32,973 bases of DNA from Methanobacteriota archaeon (GTDB lineage: Archaea > Thermoplasmatota > Thermoplasmata > RBG-16-68-12): contig VBMB01000143.1 of NCBI GenBank assembly GCA_005878525.1, positions 1 through 32,973 on the forward strand, read 5' to 3'. The notes below the pieces were generated by a model. The model was not told the DNA's origin, made no database searches, and worked only from the letters and a program-made list of their open reading frames with translations. A program made the position numbers and the translations under genes. Shown here in pieces: positions 7,278 through 15,194 of this stretch; position 1 is the first letter of the stretch; the number at the start of each line of letters is the position of its first letter.

Positions 7278-9791
7278 TCACGCGGCCCCGAACCGTTCGA
7301 GCAAGTCTCGCATGATCCCACCGGAAAATCCCGTGTCGGTAAGTGCCCGCGCGACGACGAAGGCCGCGGCGATCGCTGACACCAAACCGGAAAGCCAGAC
7401 GCCGGACCAGAGTGCGGAGATTGCCAGCGCTGCGAACGCCGCGCTCAGGACAACCGCGGACTTCGAGCATTTCGGGGAGACTCGGAAGCGCAGGAACTGC
7501 TTGCCGGGGGCGTGCTCTTCGACCGCGAGGAGCAATCGACTCCGCCCGAGCGGACCTCCCGACAGTTCGAGGTCCCAGGAGTCAAACTCGCCGCCGGCTC
7601 TCGCGATAGCGCCAGCGTGTAACAGCTCCGCCTGAAGTTTTCGAAGGGTCTCCTCCGGAGCTTCCCGCTTGTCACGCCAATACGTCATCTCGAGGCGACG
7701 ATACCGGGGCCGAGCTGTCGGTCCTCGCCTCCGCCACGGAGTCAGGCCGCCCCGAATTCTCCCGCGCAGGCGCGCCATGGGCTGGAGAAGGTCCAGAACC
7801 AGGACGACGACTCGGAGCCCGAGGAGCGACCACCACGGCTTCCGAGTGGCCGCGACGAAATTGGCCCGGCGGGCGCTGATCGATGCTTGCGCAATCGGAA
7901 GCACAATCGCGACGAGCAAGATCGGTCCGACCACGATCGAGGCGCCCCAGCCGAGGCTGAGCAGGAACATCCCCGCGAGGAGGGCGATCATCAGGTACCA
8001 CTCCGGGGCGAGAGCCATGGACCAGCGAGAATTGCGCGATTCGTACAGGGATTGGAACGGCGCCGTGCCCCAGACGCCCTGGTACACGCGCCCGTGCATC
8101 GCCGAGAAATCGAGCGAGACGCCCCTCCCGTAAAGGCGTCCGCGCCAGCTCAGTTGCCCGATCGAATTGTAGCGAGCCGGCCACTTGTGTTCGAGCAGGG
8201 CCTCGGCTTTTCCGTACCCGACTTGCTGCTTCCAGAACCTCCGGATCGATTTGCGGCGGTGATGCCAGACGACGGCGGCCGGCGAGTAGCCGATGAGTCC
8301 CCCGCGGTCGCGGAGCCGCCAGCATATGTCGACGTCATCGCCGGCGGCTCGGAACACCGGGTCGAATCCGCCGATCGCCTCGAGCGCGTCCTTCCGGAAC
8401 GCCATGTTGCATCCCGGGATGTGCTCCGCGACGGTGTCGGAGAGCAGGACCGGGTTCGGACCGCCGGGCGCGTTCGCGACGGCGTCCGCGATCCAACCGT
8501 CGTTCGGAGGTGGGAGGTTCGGTCCGCCCACGCCGACGTACTTCCCCTCCATGAACGCGAGGGCGAGAAATCGCAACCAGTGAATCTCGGGGTACGCGTC
8601 GTCGTCGATGAACGCGACGATCTCGCCCGCGGCGGCCCGGGTGCCGACGTTGCGCGCGGCGCTGAGCCCCTGGTTCTTGGTCGTGATGAGCCGGACATGG
8701 TACTCCGATGCGATCTGCGGCGTCGCGTCGGTCGACCCGTCATTGACCACGATTACCTCGTAGTCCGGGTAGTCGAGTTGCTCGAGTCCCGCGAGCGTGT
8801 CGCGAAGCGTCGCGGCCCCGTTCAAGGTGGACACGACGACGGAAATCTTTGGCCAATGAAGGTCGGGGGGAAACGGCGATTCGGCGAACGCCCGGGACAC
8901 GGCTTGCAACGCAGGCTTGGCCGTCCGATCCCGCGTCGTCAACCCGAACGCCCAGTCTTCGACCCGGAATTTCCCGTGATACCACTCGTCGGTCCAGGCG
9001 AAGACGATGACCCCCGCACAGCCGACACGGAAGGCAGCCCGGACCTGGCCCGACAACATCGCAGCCTGCGTCTCCTCGCCGTTTCGGAGGCTGTCCAGTC
9101 CGATTTCGCTGAGCAACACGGGGTGATCCTCGCTCAGGCTGTGCAGTCGCGCGAGGTAGTCCTCGAGCGACCGTCGGGATTCCAGGTACACGTTGAACGA
9201 CACGAAGTCGAGGAACGGGAGCCGCAGGTATTCCGTCGACGGATAGTTCACGTAGGTCACGAGGGCGTCGGGGTCTTCCTCCTTCGCGATGCGATAGAGC
9301 CGCTCGATGAACTTCTCGACCCGCCGCCTCCCATGCCAACGCACGATCGACGCAGGGATCTCGTTTCCGATGCTGTATCCGAACACGGCGGGATGGCCGG
9401 CACAAACCCGGATCCATCGTCGGATGCGGGCTTCGATTTCTTCGACCTTGCCGGGCTCATCCAAGAAGGCCATGTGCTCACCCCAGTTGAGTCCCACCAT
9501 GACCCGAAGCCCGTGCTCCAGGGCGACGTCGAGGAGCCAGCGCGGCGGACCCGTGTGGACCCGAACGACGTTGAAGCCGTTCGCGGCCATTTGGGCGAAG
9601 TCTCGTTTCACCGTCTCGGCCGTGAACCGCTCGTCGCCGTTCTCATCGACGAAGAACGTGCCGTAGCTGATGCCGCGAACCCAGAACTTTTCTTTTCCCA
9701 CATAGAGGAACTTTCCTCGAACCGTGGGGCGCCCCACCAACGACGACCGTTCAACCGAAACTTCCGTGACGATTTGGGCCACGTTCACCAT
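7278..9791 (-). CDS. Glycoside hydrolase-like TIM barrel fused to GT2 glycosyltransferase, membrane anchored
   Basis: An 837-residue fusion. Residues about 25-305 form a clan GH-A barrel of the GH2/GH5 type: GNEIP (Glu144) fits the acid/base and LLSEIG (Glu229) the nucleophile position. Residues about 315-530 form a GT2 family GT-A domain: VNDGSTD with Asp351, the DDD metal-binding triplet at 396-398, GGFDPVF, and GDDVD at 484-488 as probable base region. Hydrophobic segments lie around 599-633, 657-670 and twice in 780-820, so the protein is probably anchored in the membrane. ATG 9791 is the start; no strong ribosome binding site is seen. The gene is 51 bases after the epimerase stop and 100 bases before the ABC start. 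No signal peptide precedes the barrel, so both catalytic domains may face the cytoplasm, or the N-terminal domain may only bind sugar. Donor and acceptor are unknown. Confidence 0.88.
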   Translation of the reverse strand: MVNVAQIVTEVSVERSSLVGRPTVRGKFLYVGKEKFWVRGISYGTFFVDENGDERFTAETVKRDFAQMAANGFNVVRVHTGPPRWLLDVALEHGLRVMVGLNWGEHMAFLDEPGKVEEIEARIRRWIRVCAGHPAVFGYSIGNEIPASIVRWHGRRRVEKFIERLYRIAKEEDPDALVTYVNYPSTEYLRLPFLDFVSFNVYLESRRSLEDYLARLHSLSEDHPVLLSEIGLDSLRNGEETQAAMLSGQVRAAFRVGCAGVIVFAWTDEWYHGKFRVEDWAFGLTTRDRTAKPALQAVSRAFAESPFPPDLHWPKISVVVSTLNGAATLRDTLAGLEQLDYPDYEVIVVNDGSTDATPQIASEYHVRLITTKNQGLSAARNVGTRAAAGEIVAFIDDDAYPEIHWLRFLALAFMEGKYVGVGGPNLPPPNDGWIADAVANAPGGPNPVLLSDTVAEHIPGCNMAFRKDALEAIGGFDPVFRAAGDDVDICWRLRDRGGLIGYSPAAVVWHHRRKSIRRFWKQQVGYGKAEALLEHKWPARYNSIGQLSWRGRLYGRGVSLDFSAMHGRVYQGVWGTAPFQSLYESRNSRWSMALAPEWYLMIALLAGMFLLSLGWGASIVVGPILLVAIVLPIAQASISARRANFVAATRKPWWSLLGLRVVVLVLDLLQPMARLRGRIRGGLTPWRRRGPTARPRYRRLEMTYWRDKREAPEETLRKLQAELLHAGAIARAGGEFDSWDLELSGGPLGRSRLLLAVEEHAPGKQFLRFRVSPKCSKSAVVLSAAFAALAISALWSGVWLSGLVSAIAAAFVVARALTDTGFSGGIMRDLLERFGAA

Positions 9792-9842
9792 CCCTTGGGC
9801 GACGGAGAGGACACTCGCTTCGTCCCGAAGACCACGCGTCGG

Positions 9843-10778
9843 TCAGAATCGGAGCATCCGTTCTCTCAGGATCTTCAGTCCTTCCTCCAGGCGGACCCTC
9901 GGCTCGTGGCCAAGGACCTTGTGAGATTTTCCCGGATCCCCGACGAACCTCCGGACCTCGAAGTTGTTCGGAGGACTCTGGATGATCCGAGACGAAGAAT
10001 CGGTCAGCCCGACGATCATGGTGGCCAGGTCTGATACGGACACGCCCCGGCCCGTCACGAAATGGAATTCCTGTCCGGAGACGCCCGAGCCTCCATCGAG
10101 GCACGCCGCGAACGCCTTCAGAATCCCGGAGATCGTGTCATCGATATACGTGAAGTCGAGAACCTGATCGCCTCCGTACAGCGTGATGTCTTCGCCGCGA
10201 AGTGCCTTCGTCATGAACTTCGGGATCACCCGCTCGGGCAGGTCTCTTTCACTACCGTACACATTGGAAAACCGGAAGATGACGGGATGGACGGAAGGAG
10301 AGACGGACGGATCCGCGTAGGACCCGCAAGCCCTCTCCGCGCAGAGTTTCGTCATCCCGTACACCGACAAAGGCTTCTTCGGATGGTTCTCGTCGACCGG
10401 CAGATACTGCGGCTCGCCATACACTTCCCGGCTCGACGCGTAGAAGAGGACGGGTGGAGTCTCCGATTTCCGGCACGCCTCCAGGACATTCAGGGTGCCG
10501 AGTTGGTTCGTCGTCCAACAGGCGTACGGATCCATCTGTCCCCAGGCTACCCGAGAGACGGCCGCAAAGTGGAACACCGCGTCGTGGCCCGCGACGGCGT
10601 CCTTGACCGCGCCGTAATCACGGATATCGCCGCGAATCTTCGGACCCTGCAACGACGTCGTGTTGCCATTGAATTGCACGTCGAAGAGGGTGACGGAATG
10701 GCCCCGTTCCTCGAGGCGCTCCGCCAAATGACTGCCAATGAATCCATTTCCACCGGTGATCAGGACCCGATCCACCAT
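9843..10778 (-). CDS. NAD-dependent epimerase/dehydratase (extended SDR, UDP-sugar)
   Basis: A 311-residue extended short-chain dehydrogenase. The NAD-binding GGNGFIGSH is at the N terminus, followed by HFAAVS, the SSREVYG strand and the catalytic YGMTK (Tyr and Lys). FRFSNVYG and FTYIDD are typical of the GalE, UDP-xylose synthase and related group. The product could be an epimerised or decarboxylated UDP-sugar; the sequence alone does not decide. The start is ATG 10778, since GAGGTG lies just upstream at 10782-10787; the in-frame GTG at 10784 overlaps that site and is rejected. It is the first gene of the minus-strand operon and is divergent from the GalU-like gene at 11060, so a shared regulatory region lies between them. 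Confidence 0.9.
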   Translation of the reverse strand: MVDRVLITGGNGFIGSHLAERLEERGHSVTLFDVQFNGNTTSLQGPKIRGDIRDYGAVKDAVAGHDAVFHFAAVSRVAWGQMDPYACWTTNQLGTLNVLEACRKSETPPVLFYASSREVYGEPQYLPVDENHPKKPLSVYGMTKLCAERACGSYADPSVSPSVHPVIFRFSNVYGSERDLPERVIPKFMTKALRGEDITLYGGDQVLDFTYIDDTISGILKAFAACLDGGSGVSGQEFHFVTGRGVSVSDLATMIVGLTDSSSRIIQSPPNNFEVRRFVGDPGKSHKVLGHEPRVRLEEGLKILRERMLRF

Positions 10779-11059
10779 TTTCACCTCTGATAATATCTCC
10801 GGACCGAAGGCTGGAGGAAAAATGCCCCGGCGAGCGTCCTCCTCCGCATGGCGCCCTCAAAACCGCGGGAGGCGGGGTCGGGCCATATTCCCCGTGTATT
10901 CGAATGTGCTCCAAGCGCAGCACCCATCCGAGGTTGCACCCATGTTGAAAACATGACGTTGACGTAGGGGCCTCGCTGTCTTGGGGCCCGTTCGGATAAC
11001 GTCGGGAAGTGGACGAACTGCACTCTGGGTCGACCCGGGAAGCAACTGCATCGAATGGA
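10779..11059. promoter_or_regulatory. Divergent intergenic region with a perfect palindrome
   Basis: This 281-base gap separates the epimerase (-) and GalU-like (+) genes and should hold both promoters. At 10941-10955 there is a perfect inverted repeat, CATGTT-GAA-AACATG (six-base arms, three-base centre), the shape of a dimeric repressor site. AT-rich pieces lie at 10788-10799 (TGATAATATC) and 10993-11000 (CGGATAAC). The first is too close to ATG 10778 to be a leaderless TATA box. No open reading frame here looks coding. Confidence 0.4.
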
Positions 11060-12073
11060 ATGGACGGATACACTGCGCTGATCACAGCGGGCGGGATCGG
11101 GACCCGACTCCTCCCGTTCTCCAAAGAGATTCCCAAGGAGATGTTACCGATCATCGCCCATGACGGGGACGATTCCCTCGAGCTCAAGCCGCTCGTCCAG
11201 GCGATTTTCGAGCAACTGTACACCGCCGGAATCCGAAACTTCTACATCGTCGTCGGGAGGGGCAAGCGAGCGATCGAGGACCACTTTTCCACGGATCCGG
11301 GATTCTTGGAATTCCTCGAGAAGAAGGGAAAACGCCCGAAGGGCATGTCCGACTTCTACGAGAAAATCAAATCTTCGAATCTCGTGTTCCTCAATCAACC
11401 GGAGCCGCTGGGTTTCGGGGACGCGGTCTTGCTCGGCCGATCCCACATCGACGGTCCGTTCATCGTGCAGGCCGCGGACACGTTCATCCTCTCCGATGGA
11501 GTCGAATACCTGGAGCGGTTAACCGGGCTGCATCGAAAGTATCGTGCGTCCGCGACGATGCTGTTACGAGAGATCGCGCAGCCTCAGAACTATGGCGTCG
11601 TCGAGGGAGACTACTTGGAGCCGGGGGTGCTGAAGATCACCTCCGCGGTGGAGAAGCCGGAAACGCCGCGGAGCCATCATGCGATCATGCCGGTGTATGT
11701 CCTCGGCGACCAAATTTTCGAGGCCCTTTCGAAAATCGGACCCGGCAGAGGCGGAGAACTGCAGCTCACAGACGCGATTCAGAGCCTTGTCGCGGCCGGA
11801 GAGAGGGTGATTGGCGTCAACCTCCCAGGCGACGAACTCATCCTGGACCTGGGAAGCCCGGAGACGATGATTGCGGCCCTGAAGCTCTCGTTGCAGCACG
11901 CGGATGCGCGGGCTCATGCGGATCGAGAGTTCACAAAAACAAAGCGCGGGCCGCCCGGCCGAGGGGAGCCCGGAATCGGCAAGACGGTGCCCGAGCATGG
12001 AAGCCTTCCCGCCCTGGTTCCTTTGATGATCGAGTGGCGGCCCGCGCATGACCGCGAGGCGGCTTCCGGGTGA
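11060..12073 (+). CDS. galU: UTP-glucose-1-phosphate uridylyltransferase-like nucleotidyltransferase
   Basis: A 337-residue GalU-type enzyme that would join UTP and glucose 1-phosphate to give UDP-glucose. The signature is at the N terminus: ALITAGGIGTRLLPFSKE followed by IPKEMLP, with the Gly-rich loop, Arg and Lys needed for nucleotide binding. Further family blocks are QPEPLGFGDAVLLG, the ADTFILSD metal-binding strand, and VEKPETP. The start chosen is ATG 11060, placed just before the signature. GTG 11009 in the same frame would add 17 poorly conserved residues and remains possible. No strong ribosome binding site is visible. The last 45 residues after the fold are Arg/Pro rich and unlike the family core. 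It probably feeds UDP-glucose to the dehydrogenase at 1444 and the epimerase at 9843. Other sugar-1-phosphate specificities cannot be excluded. Confidence 0.85.
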   Translation: MDGYTALITAGGIGTRLLPFSKEIPKEMLPIIAHDGDDSLELKPLVQAIFEQLYTAGIRNFYIVVGRGKRAIEDHFSTDPGFLEFLEKKGKRPKGMSDFYEKIKSSNLVFLNQPEPLGFGDAVLLGRSHIDGPFIVQAADTFILSDGVEYLERLTGLHRKYRASATMLLREIAQPQNYGVVEGDYLEPGVLKITSAVEKPETPRSHHAIMPVYVLGDQIFEALSKIGPGRGGELQLTDAIQSLVAAGERVIGVNLPGDELILDLGSPETMIAALKLSLQHADARAHADREFTKTKRGPPGRGEPGIGKTVPEHGSLPALVPLMIEWRPAHDREAASG

Positions 12074-12171
12074 GAAGCCCTCACGTCTTCATTGCGTTCA
12101 TTCGTCCATTAGCGTACAGACAGCCCCCTCCTTGAGAACCCCAGATGAGCCTTTCGGTCGGTGGGAAGGAT

Positions 12172-12297
12172 GGCTTAAGCCCTATTGTCTCGGCACGCGC
12201 CACATCACGCTTATCATGTGGTGCCTTTGGTTCGAAAATTGTCCCAATACGGCTATGACCCGGCACCGAGGGGTGCCGGCCAGGAGGTGAATGCACC
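12172..12297 (+). promoter_or_regulatory. Structured leader or operator region before the small membrane protein
   Basis: A TATA-like GGCTTAAGCC is at 12172-12181, and a second AT-rich candidate, TTCGAAAATT, is at 12231-12240. Two inverted repeats follow. The first is GGCAC (12192-12196) plus CACAT (12201-12205) against ATGTGGTGCC (12216-12225), with a four-base bulge. The second is a perfect eight-base stem, CCGGCACC (12260-12267) and GGTGCCGG (12272-12279), with loop GAGG. GGTGCC at 12220-12225 can instead pair with GGCACC at 12262-12267, so two exclusive folds are possible. The second stem ends two bases before the strong AGGAGGTGA at 12282-12290. Confidence 0.45.
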
Positions 12298-12672
12298 ATG
12301 GAAGCGACCCGCGCGAAGTCAGGGTCGGGGTTCGGCCAATCGTGGCGCGAACTCTCGCACACGCCGACGCACCAGGTACCGATCGTGCTTGGCGCGTTTG
12401 TGGCCCTGATCACGGGCATCCTGACGTATCTCTTCGATGCGTCGAAGGCAGGCGCGATCGTGGCCGCGACCGCCGCAGAGGCCTATCTGGTCATCTTCGG
12501 CATCGTCGGTCTGATCGGCTACGCCGTGTCGAAGCAGAACGTGCAGAATGGCTCCATCGTGGCCATGATCGCCGGTCTGGCGATCGTGGTCTTGGTGGGG
12601 GCGCAGCTGGGCCTGTTTGCAGGCCTGCTCCTCCTCGCCGGAGCCATCTGGAGCCTCGCGTCGACCCGGTAA
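12298..12672 (+). CDS. Small multi-pass membrane protein, unknown function
   Basis: A 124-residue protein that I do not recognise. After about 25 hydrophilic residues there are four hydrophobic segments: IVLGAFVALITGILTYLF, AYLVIFGIVGLIGYAV, IVAMIAGLAIVVLVGA and LFAGLLLLAGAIWSL. They are separated by short loops, so nearly the whole protein is in the membrane. The start ATG is certain enough: AGGAGGTGA ends eight bases upstream. The ribosome binding site is among the strongest in the window and is preceded by a stable hairpin. A T-rich tract follows the stop. The TrmB regulator starts 198 bases downstream on the same strand with its own promoter-like sequence, so the gene is probably monocistronic. 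Confidence 0.75.
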   Translation: MEATRAKSGSGFGQSWRELSHTPTHQVPIVLGAFVALITGILTYLFDASKAGAIVAATAAEAYLVIFGIVGLIGYAVSKQNVQNGSIVAMIAGLAIVVLVGAQLGLFAGLLLLAGAIWSLASTR

Positions 12673-12696
12673 TCGGGCCGACGTAATCGAGGCGAC

Positions 12697-12730
12697 CTTT
12701 TTTTCCACCTCTTTCTTTCCTCTTCATCTT
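12697..12730 (+). terminator. T-rich tract, probable archaeal terminator
   Basis: A run of eight T followed by a pyrimidine-rich stretch with further T clusters begins 24 bases after the stop of the small membrane protein. Archaeal RNA polymerase terminates at such U tracts without needing a hairpin. Confidence 0.5.
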
Positions 12731-12816
12731 TCCCCCGCTCGGGCTGAGGCCTGACGAAATCGTAACGTTCGATGTGACAATGGCCGGGCCATCGGATGGA
12801 AACCGCATCTGTCGGC

Positions 12817-12847
12817 GTAACAGGTCTCGTTACAATGTAGTTAATAG
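12817..12847 (+). promoter_or_regulatory. TrmB gene promoter with inverted repeat
   Basis: GTAAC (12817-12821) and GTTAC (12829-12833) form an inverted repeat around seven bases. Directly next to it lies the TATA-like TAGTTAATAG (12838-12847), 24-33 bases before the ATG at 12871, which fits a leaderless transcript. A repeat just upstream of the TATA box could be an autoregulatory or activator site. A related CGTAACGTT is found at 12761-12769. Confidence 0.5.
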
Positions 12848-12870
12848 ACGGTGGGGCCCATTCGTTCGAG

Positions 12871-13683
12871 ATGAAAATCGCGGAGGCCTCCGAAGCGCTT
12901 CAGCGGATCGGCCTGAGTCGCTACGAGGCCCTCGTGTTCGTGAACCTCGCCCGCGCCGGGGCCACGACCGCGGGCGACGTCGCCCGAGCGAGCGGCGTGA
13001 ATCGCGTCCAGACCTACCGCGCCCTCGAGGGGTTGGAGGCCCGGGGGCTCGTTGAGGTCACATTGGACCGTCCGCGTCGGTATGCGGCCCGGGCGATCAA
13101 CGAGGTGTTCGACATGATCGCGGACGAGAAGCGCTCCGAGCTCGAGAAGCTCGACGGGGTCCGGAAGACGTTCCTCGAGGCCTGGCCGAAGCTCTCCGGG
13201 CGGACGCGGGAGCCGCCGACCGTGCGCCTCCAGGTAATCAAGGGCCGCGCGCAGATCTACCGGACCCTGCAGCAGTTCGTCTCCACCGCGAAAGCGGAGG
13301 TCCTCGCCTTCACGACGACGAAGGGGCTTCAGCGCTCGTTCCGCGCCGGGATCAACGAGGCCCTCCTCGCGGCGATGCGACGCGGGGTGAAGGCGCGGCT
13401 CGCGGCGGACATCAACGAAACGAACGAGGTGCTCATGGCCCGAGTCGCGAAATACGTCCCGCTGCGACACGTGGACCGACAGCGCGCGCGGTTCATCATC
13501 GTGGACCGCGACTCGATCTTGGCGTTCCTCATTCAAGACGAGAAGACCCTCCGCGGCGACGGGGAGACCGCCCTGTGGACGAACAGCCCGGACTTCGTCA
13601 AGGCCCATCTCGAGTTCTTCGAGAAGTCGTGGGCCTCCGGAGTCCCTGCGAGGCGGCGGCTCGCGGCCCTCCGCGCGCCCTAG
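12871..13683 (+). CDS. TrmB-family transcriptional regulator
   Basis: A 270-residue regulator. Residues about 1-80 form a winged helix: LQRIGLSRYEALVF, then AGDVARASGVNRVQTYRALEGLEARGLVEV, the recognition helix and wing typical of TrmB. A coiled, charged linker (about 80-100) leads to a C-terminal domain (about 115-255) with VIKGRAQIYRTLQQF and HVDRQRARFIIVDRDSILAF, as in the phospholipase-D-like effector domain of TrmB proteins. TrmB proteins usually bind sugars and repress or activate sugar transport and metabolism genes. Here no sugar transporter is directly adjacent, so the target is unknown; the repeat upstream suggests autoregulation. ATG 12871 is supported by the TATA-like box about 28 bases before it. 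The next gene starts 86 bases downstream. Confidence 0.88.
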   Translation: MKIAEASEALQRIGLSRYEALVFVNLARAGATTAGDVARASGVNRVQTYRALEGLEARGLVEVTLDRPRRYAARAINEVFDMIADEKRSELEKLDGVRKTFLEAWPKLSGRTREPPTVRLQVIKGRAQIYRTLQQFVSTAKAEVLAFTTTKGLQRSFRAGINEALLAAMRRGVKARLAADINETNEVLMARVAKYVPLRHVDRQRARFIIVDRDSILAFLIQDEKTLRGDGETALWTNSPDFVKAHLEFFEKSWASGVPARRRLAALRAP

Positions 13684-13769
13684 TCGTTATCGAAAACGAG
13701 AACGGCCCGCGGTTTGGGAAAAAGACTATGGGCCCCATACGCCGTGTCGCCGCCGGGAGGAGATCTCGT

Positions 13770-14324
13770 TTGTCGAAGAGAATCGTCGGACTGGCCCTGC
13801 TCGCGATGGCCCTCGTCACCGCGGCGTTCGCGGTCACCGTCGCGAGGGCGGACGATGAAAGCGGATTGCATTGGAATGCCGTCCTCGCCGGGATCAATGA
13901 GAGGCCGGCGCCGCGGGACACAAGTGCTCGCGGGGTGGCGATCTTCCAGTTGAGCGCGGACGGGGAATCGATTCACTACAAGGTGATTGCCGCGAACATC
14001 AACAACGTGATCATGGCGCACATCCATCTGGGAGACGCCAACACGGCGGGCCCGGTCATCGTCTGGCTGTATCCGATCGGCGGTCCCCCGCCTGCGGCGC
14101 CCGGTGGCGGTCGCTTCAACGGCATCCTGGCCCAAGGAGACTTCGACGCGACGAAGTTCGTCGGACCCCTTGCGGGCAAACCGATGAGCGCTTTGCTGGA
14201 GAACCTGACCGCGGGAACCGCCTATGTGAATATCCACACCGACGATGGTGTCGCGCCACCGAACACGGGACCGGGCGACTTCCCTGGTGGGGAGATTCGC
14301 GGCCAGGTGAAGCCGACCGACTGA
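13770..14324 (+). CDS. Exported CHRD-domain protein
   Basis: A 184-residue secreted protein. The start TTG 13770 is chosen because GGGAGGAGAT lies five bases upstream and because it places a classic signal peptide at the N terminus: SKRIVG, a hydrophobic core LALLAMALVTAAFAVTV, and the cleavage site ARA before DD near residue 27. The rest is a CHRD domain, a beta-rich module first seen in chordin: LHWNAVLAGINERPA, FQLSADGESIHYKV, MAHIHLGD, and the end block YVNIHTDDG..GGEIRGQV. Function in prokaryotes is not known; it is probably exposed on the cell surface. ATG 13728 in the same frame has no ribosome binding site. It lies downstream of the TrmB gene and converges with pabC. Confidence 0.88.
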   Translation: MSKRIVGLALLAMALVTAAFAVTVARADDESGLHWNAVLAGINERPAPRDTSARGVAIFQLSADGESIHYKVIAANINNVIMAHIHLGDANTAGPVIVWLYPIGGPPPAAPGGGRFNGILAQGDFDATKFVGPLAGKPMSALLENLTAGTAYVNIHTDDGVAPPNTGPGDFPGGEIRGQVKPTD

Positions 14325-14372
14325 AGGGAACGGCGATCTCAAGAGAGTCGATCGCTCGGTCGAGCTCCCCGG

Positions 14373-15194
14373 TTACCATTTCGCCTCAGCTTCCAAGAGC
14401 GCCGCATAGCCATCCTGAATCGTGCGGGTCACTCGGCCGGGGGCTTCCATTCGTCGCCCATCGACCGAAGCAATGCCGAGGACGCCGACCCCGCTGCCGG
14501 AGAGGAACACCTCGTCGGCCCCGCGCAGCCGATCGAGCGAGACGAATATCTCCCGCGCCCGGATCTTGGCCCGCGCCGCAATCTCGAGGACCGCACTTCG
14601 GGTGATTCCAGGAAGCGCACCCTCGTACGTCGGGGGCGTCTGGAGGGATCCGCCCGAGACGAGGAACACGTTGCGCGCGGTCGTCTCGACCACGCGACCT
14701 TTTTCGTTGAGGAGGACCGCATCGAAGGCGCCTTCCGCCTCGGCCTCTCGCAGCGCGACCGCCTCCGCGCCGCGGGCGATCGATTTGACCTGACTCATCG
14801 GGCCGGACATCCGCCGGATGGAGACCGCGACGTGCAACGCCGGTTGCGACGGAATCTCTGGGAGGGCGCGGGACGTAATCGTCGCCATCCCTCGGGTCGT
14901 GGGCCGCTCTCCCGAGATGACCGTGATCCGGGCAAGACCCTCAACGACGCCGTTGGCCTCGACAACCTTCCTCGCGCCTTGACGGAGGTCCTCGAATCCC
15001 CATGGTGGTTCGATACGTAGGACTTCCAGAGCGGACCGAAGCCGTTCGAAGTGCGCCTCGAGTCGGAAAGGTGCCCCGCGGTGGATTCGGATTGTCTCGA
15101 AGCATCCGTCCCCGTACAGGAACCCGCGGCTCCCAATCGGGACTCGCGCGTCGTCCTCGGAGATCAGGGCGCCGTCAAGCCACGCGGAGGCCGT
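14373..15194 (-). CDS. pabC: Class IV aminotransferase, probable aminodeoxychorismate lyase, with no standard start codon
   Basis: This PLP enzyme would release pyruvate from aminodeoxychorismate to give p-aminobenzoate. The reading frame contains a full-length family member: WLDGALISEDDARV, GSRGFLYGDGCFETIR, a middle RITVISGERP, the PLP-lysine region SQVKSIARG, then EKGRVVETTARNVFLV and the glycine-rich SGSGVGVLGI. ATG 14888 is internal and would remove the N-terminal third. The frame opens at a TGA (15201-15203) and holds no ATG, GTG or TTG before the conserved N terminus. ACG 15194 follows GGAGGTGA by six bases and would give a normal 273-residue protein. A +1 frameshift from pabB (GCT-TGA-C, around 15174-15180) is the alternative, and a sequencing error in ATG the simplest. 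Branched-chain aminotransferase activity is possible; the pabB overlap favours PabC. Confidence 0.82.
   Translation of the reverse strand, partial: TASAWLDGALISEDDARVPIGSRGFLYGDGCFETIRIHRGAPFRLEAHFERLRSALEVLRIEPPWGFEDLRQGARKVVEANGVVEGLARITVISGERPTTRGMATITSRALPEIPSQPALHVAVSIRRMSGPMSQVKSIARGAEAVALREAEAEGAFDAVLLNEKGRVVETTARNVFLVSGGSLQTPPTYEGALPGITRSAVLEIAARAKIRAREIFVSLDRLRGADEVFLSGSGVGVLGIASVDGRRMEAPGRVTRTIQDGYAALLEAEAKW

Noticed and set aside
7887-10034. 715-codon plus-strand reading frame
   Set aside because: It is antisense to the GH-GT2 fusion and the epimerase, both of which show clear motifs; its translation has none.
10788-10799. AT-rich TGATAATATC as the TATA box of the epimerase gene
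   Set aside because: It is only about 10-20 bases from the start codon, so transcription would begin inside the gene.
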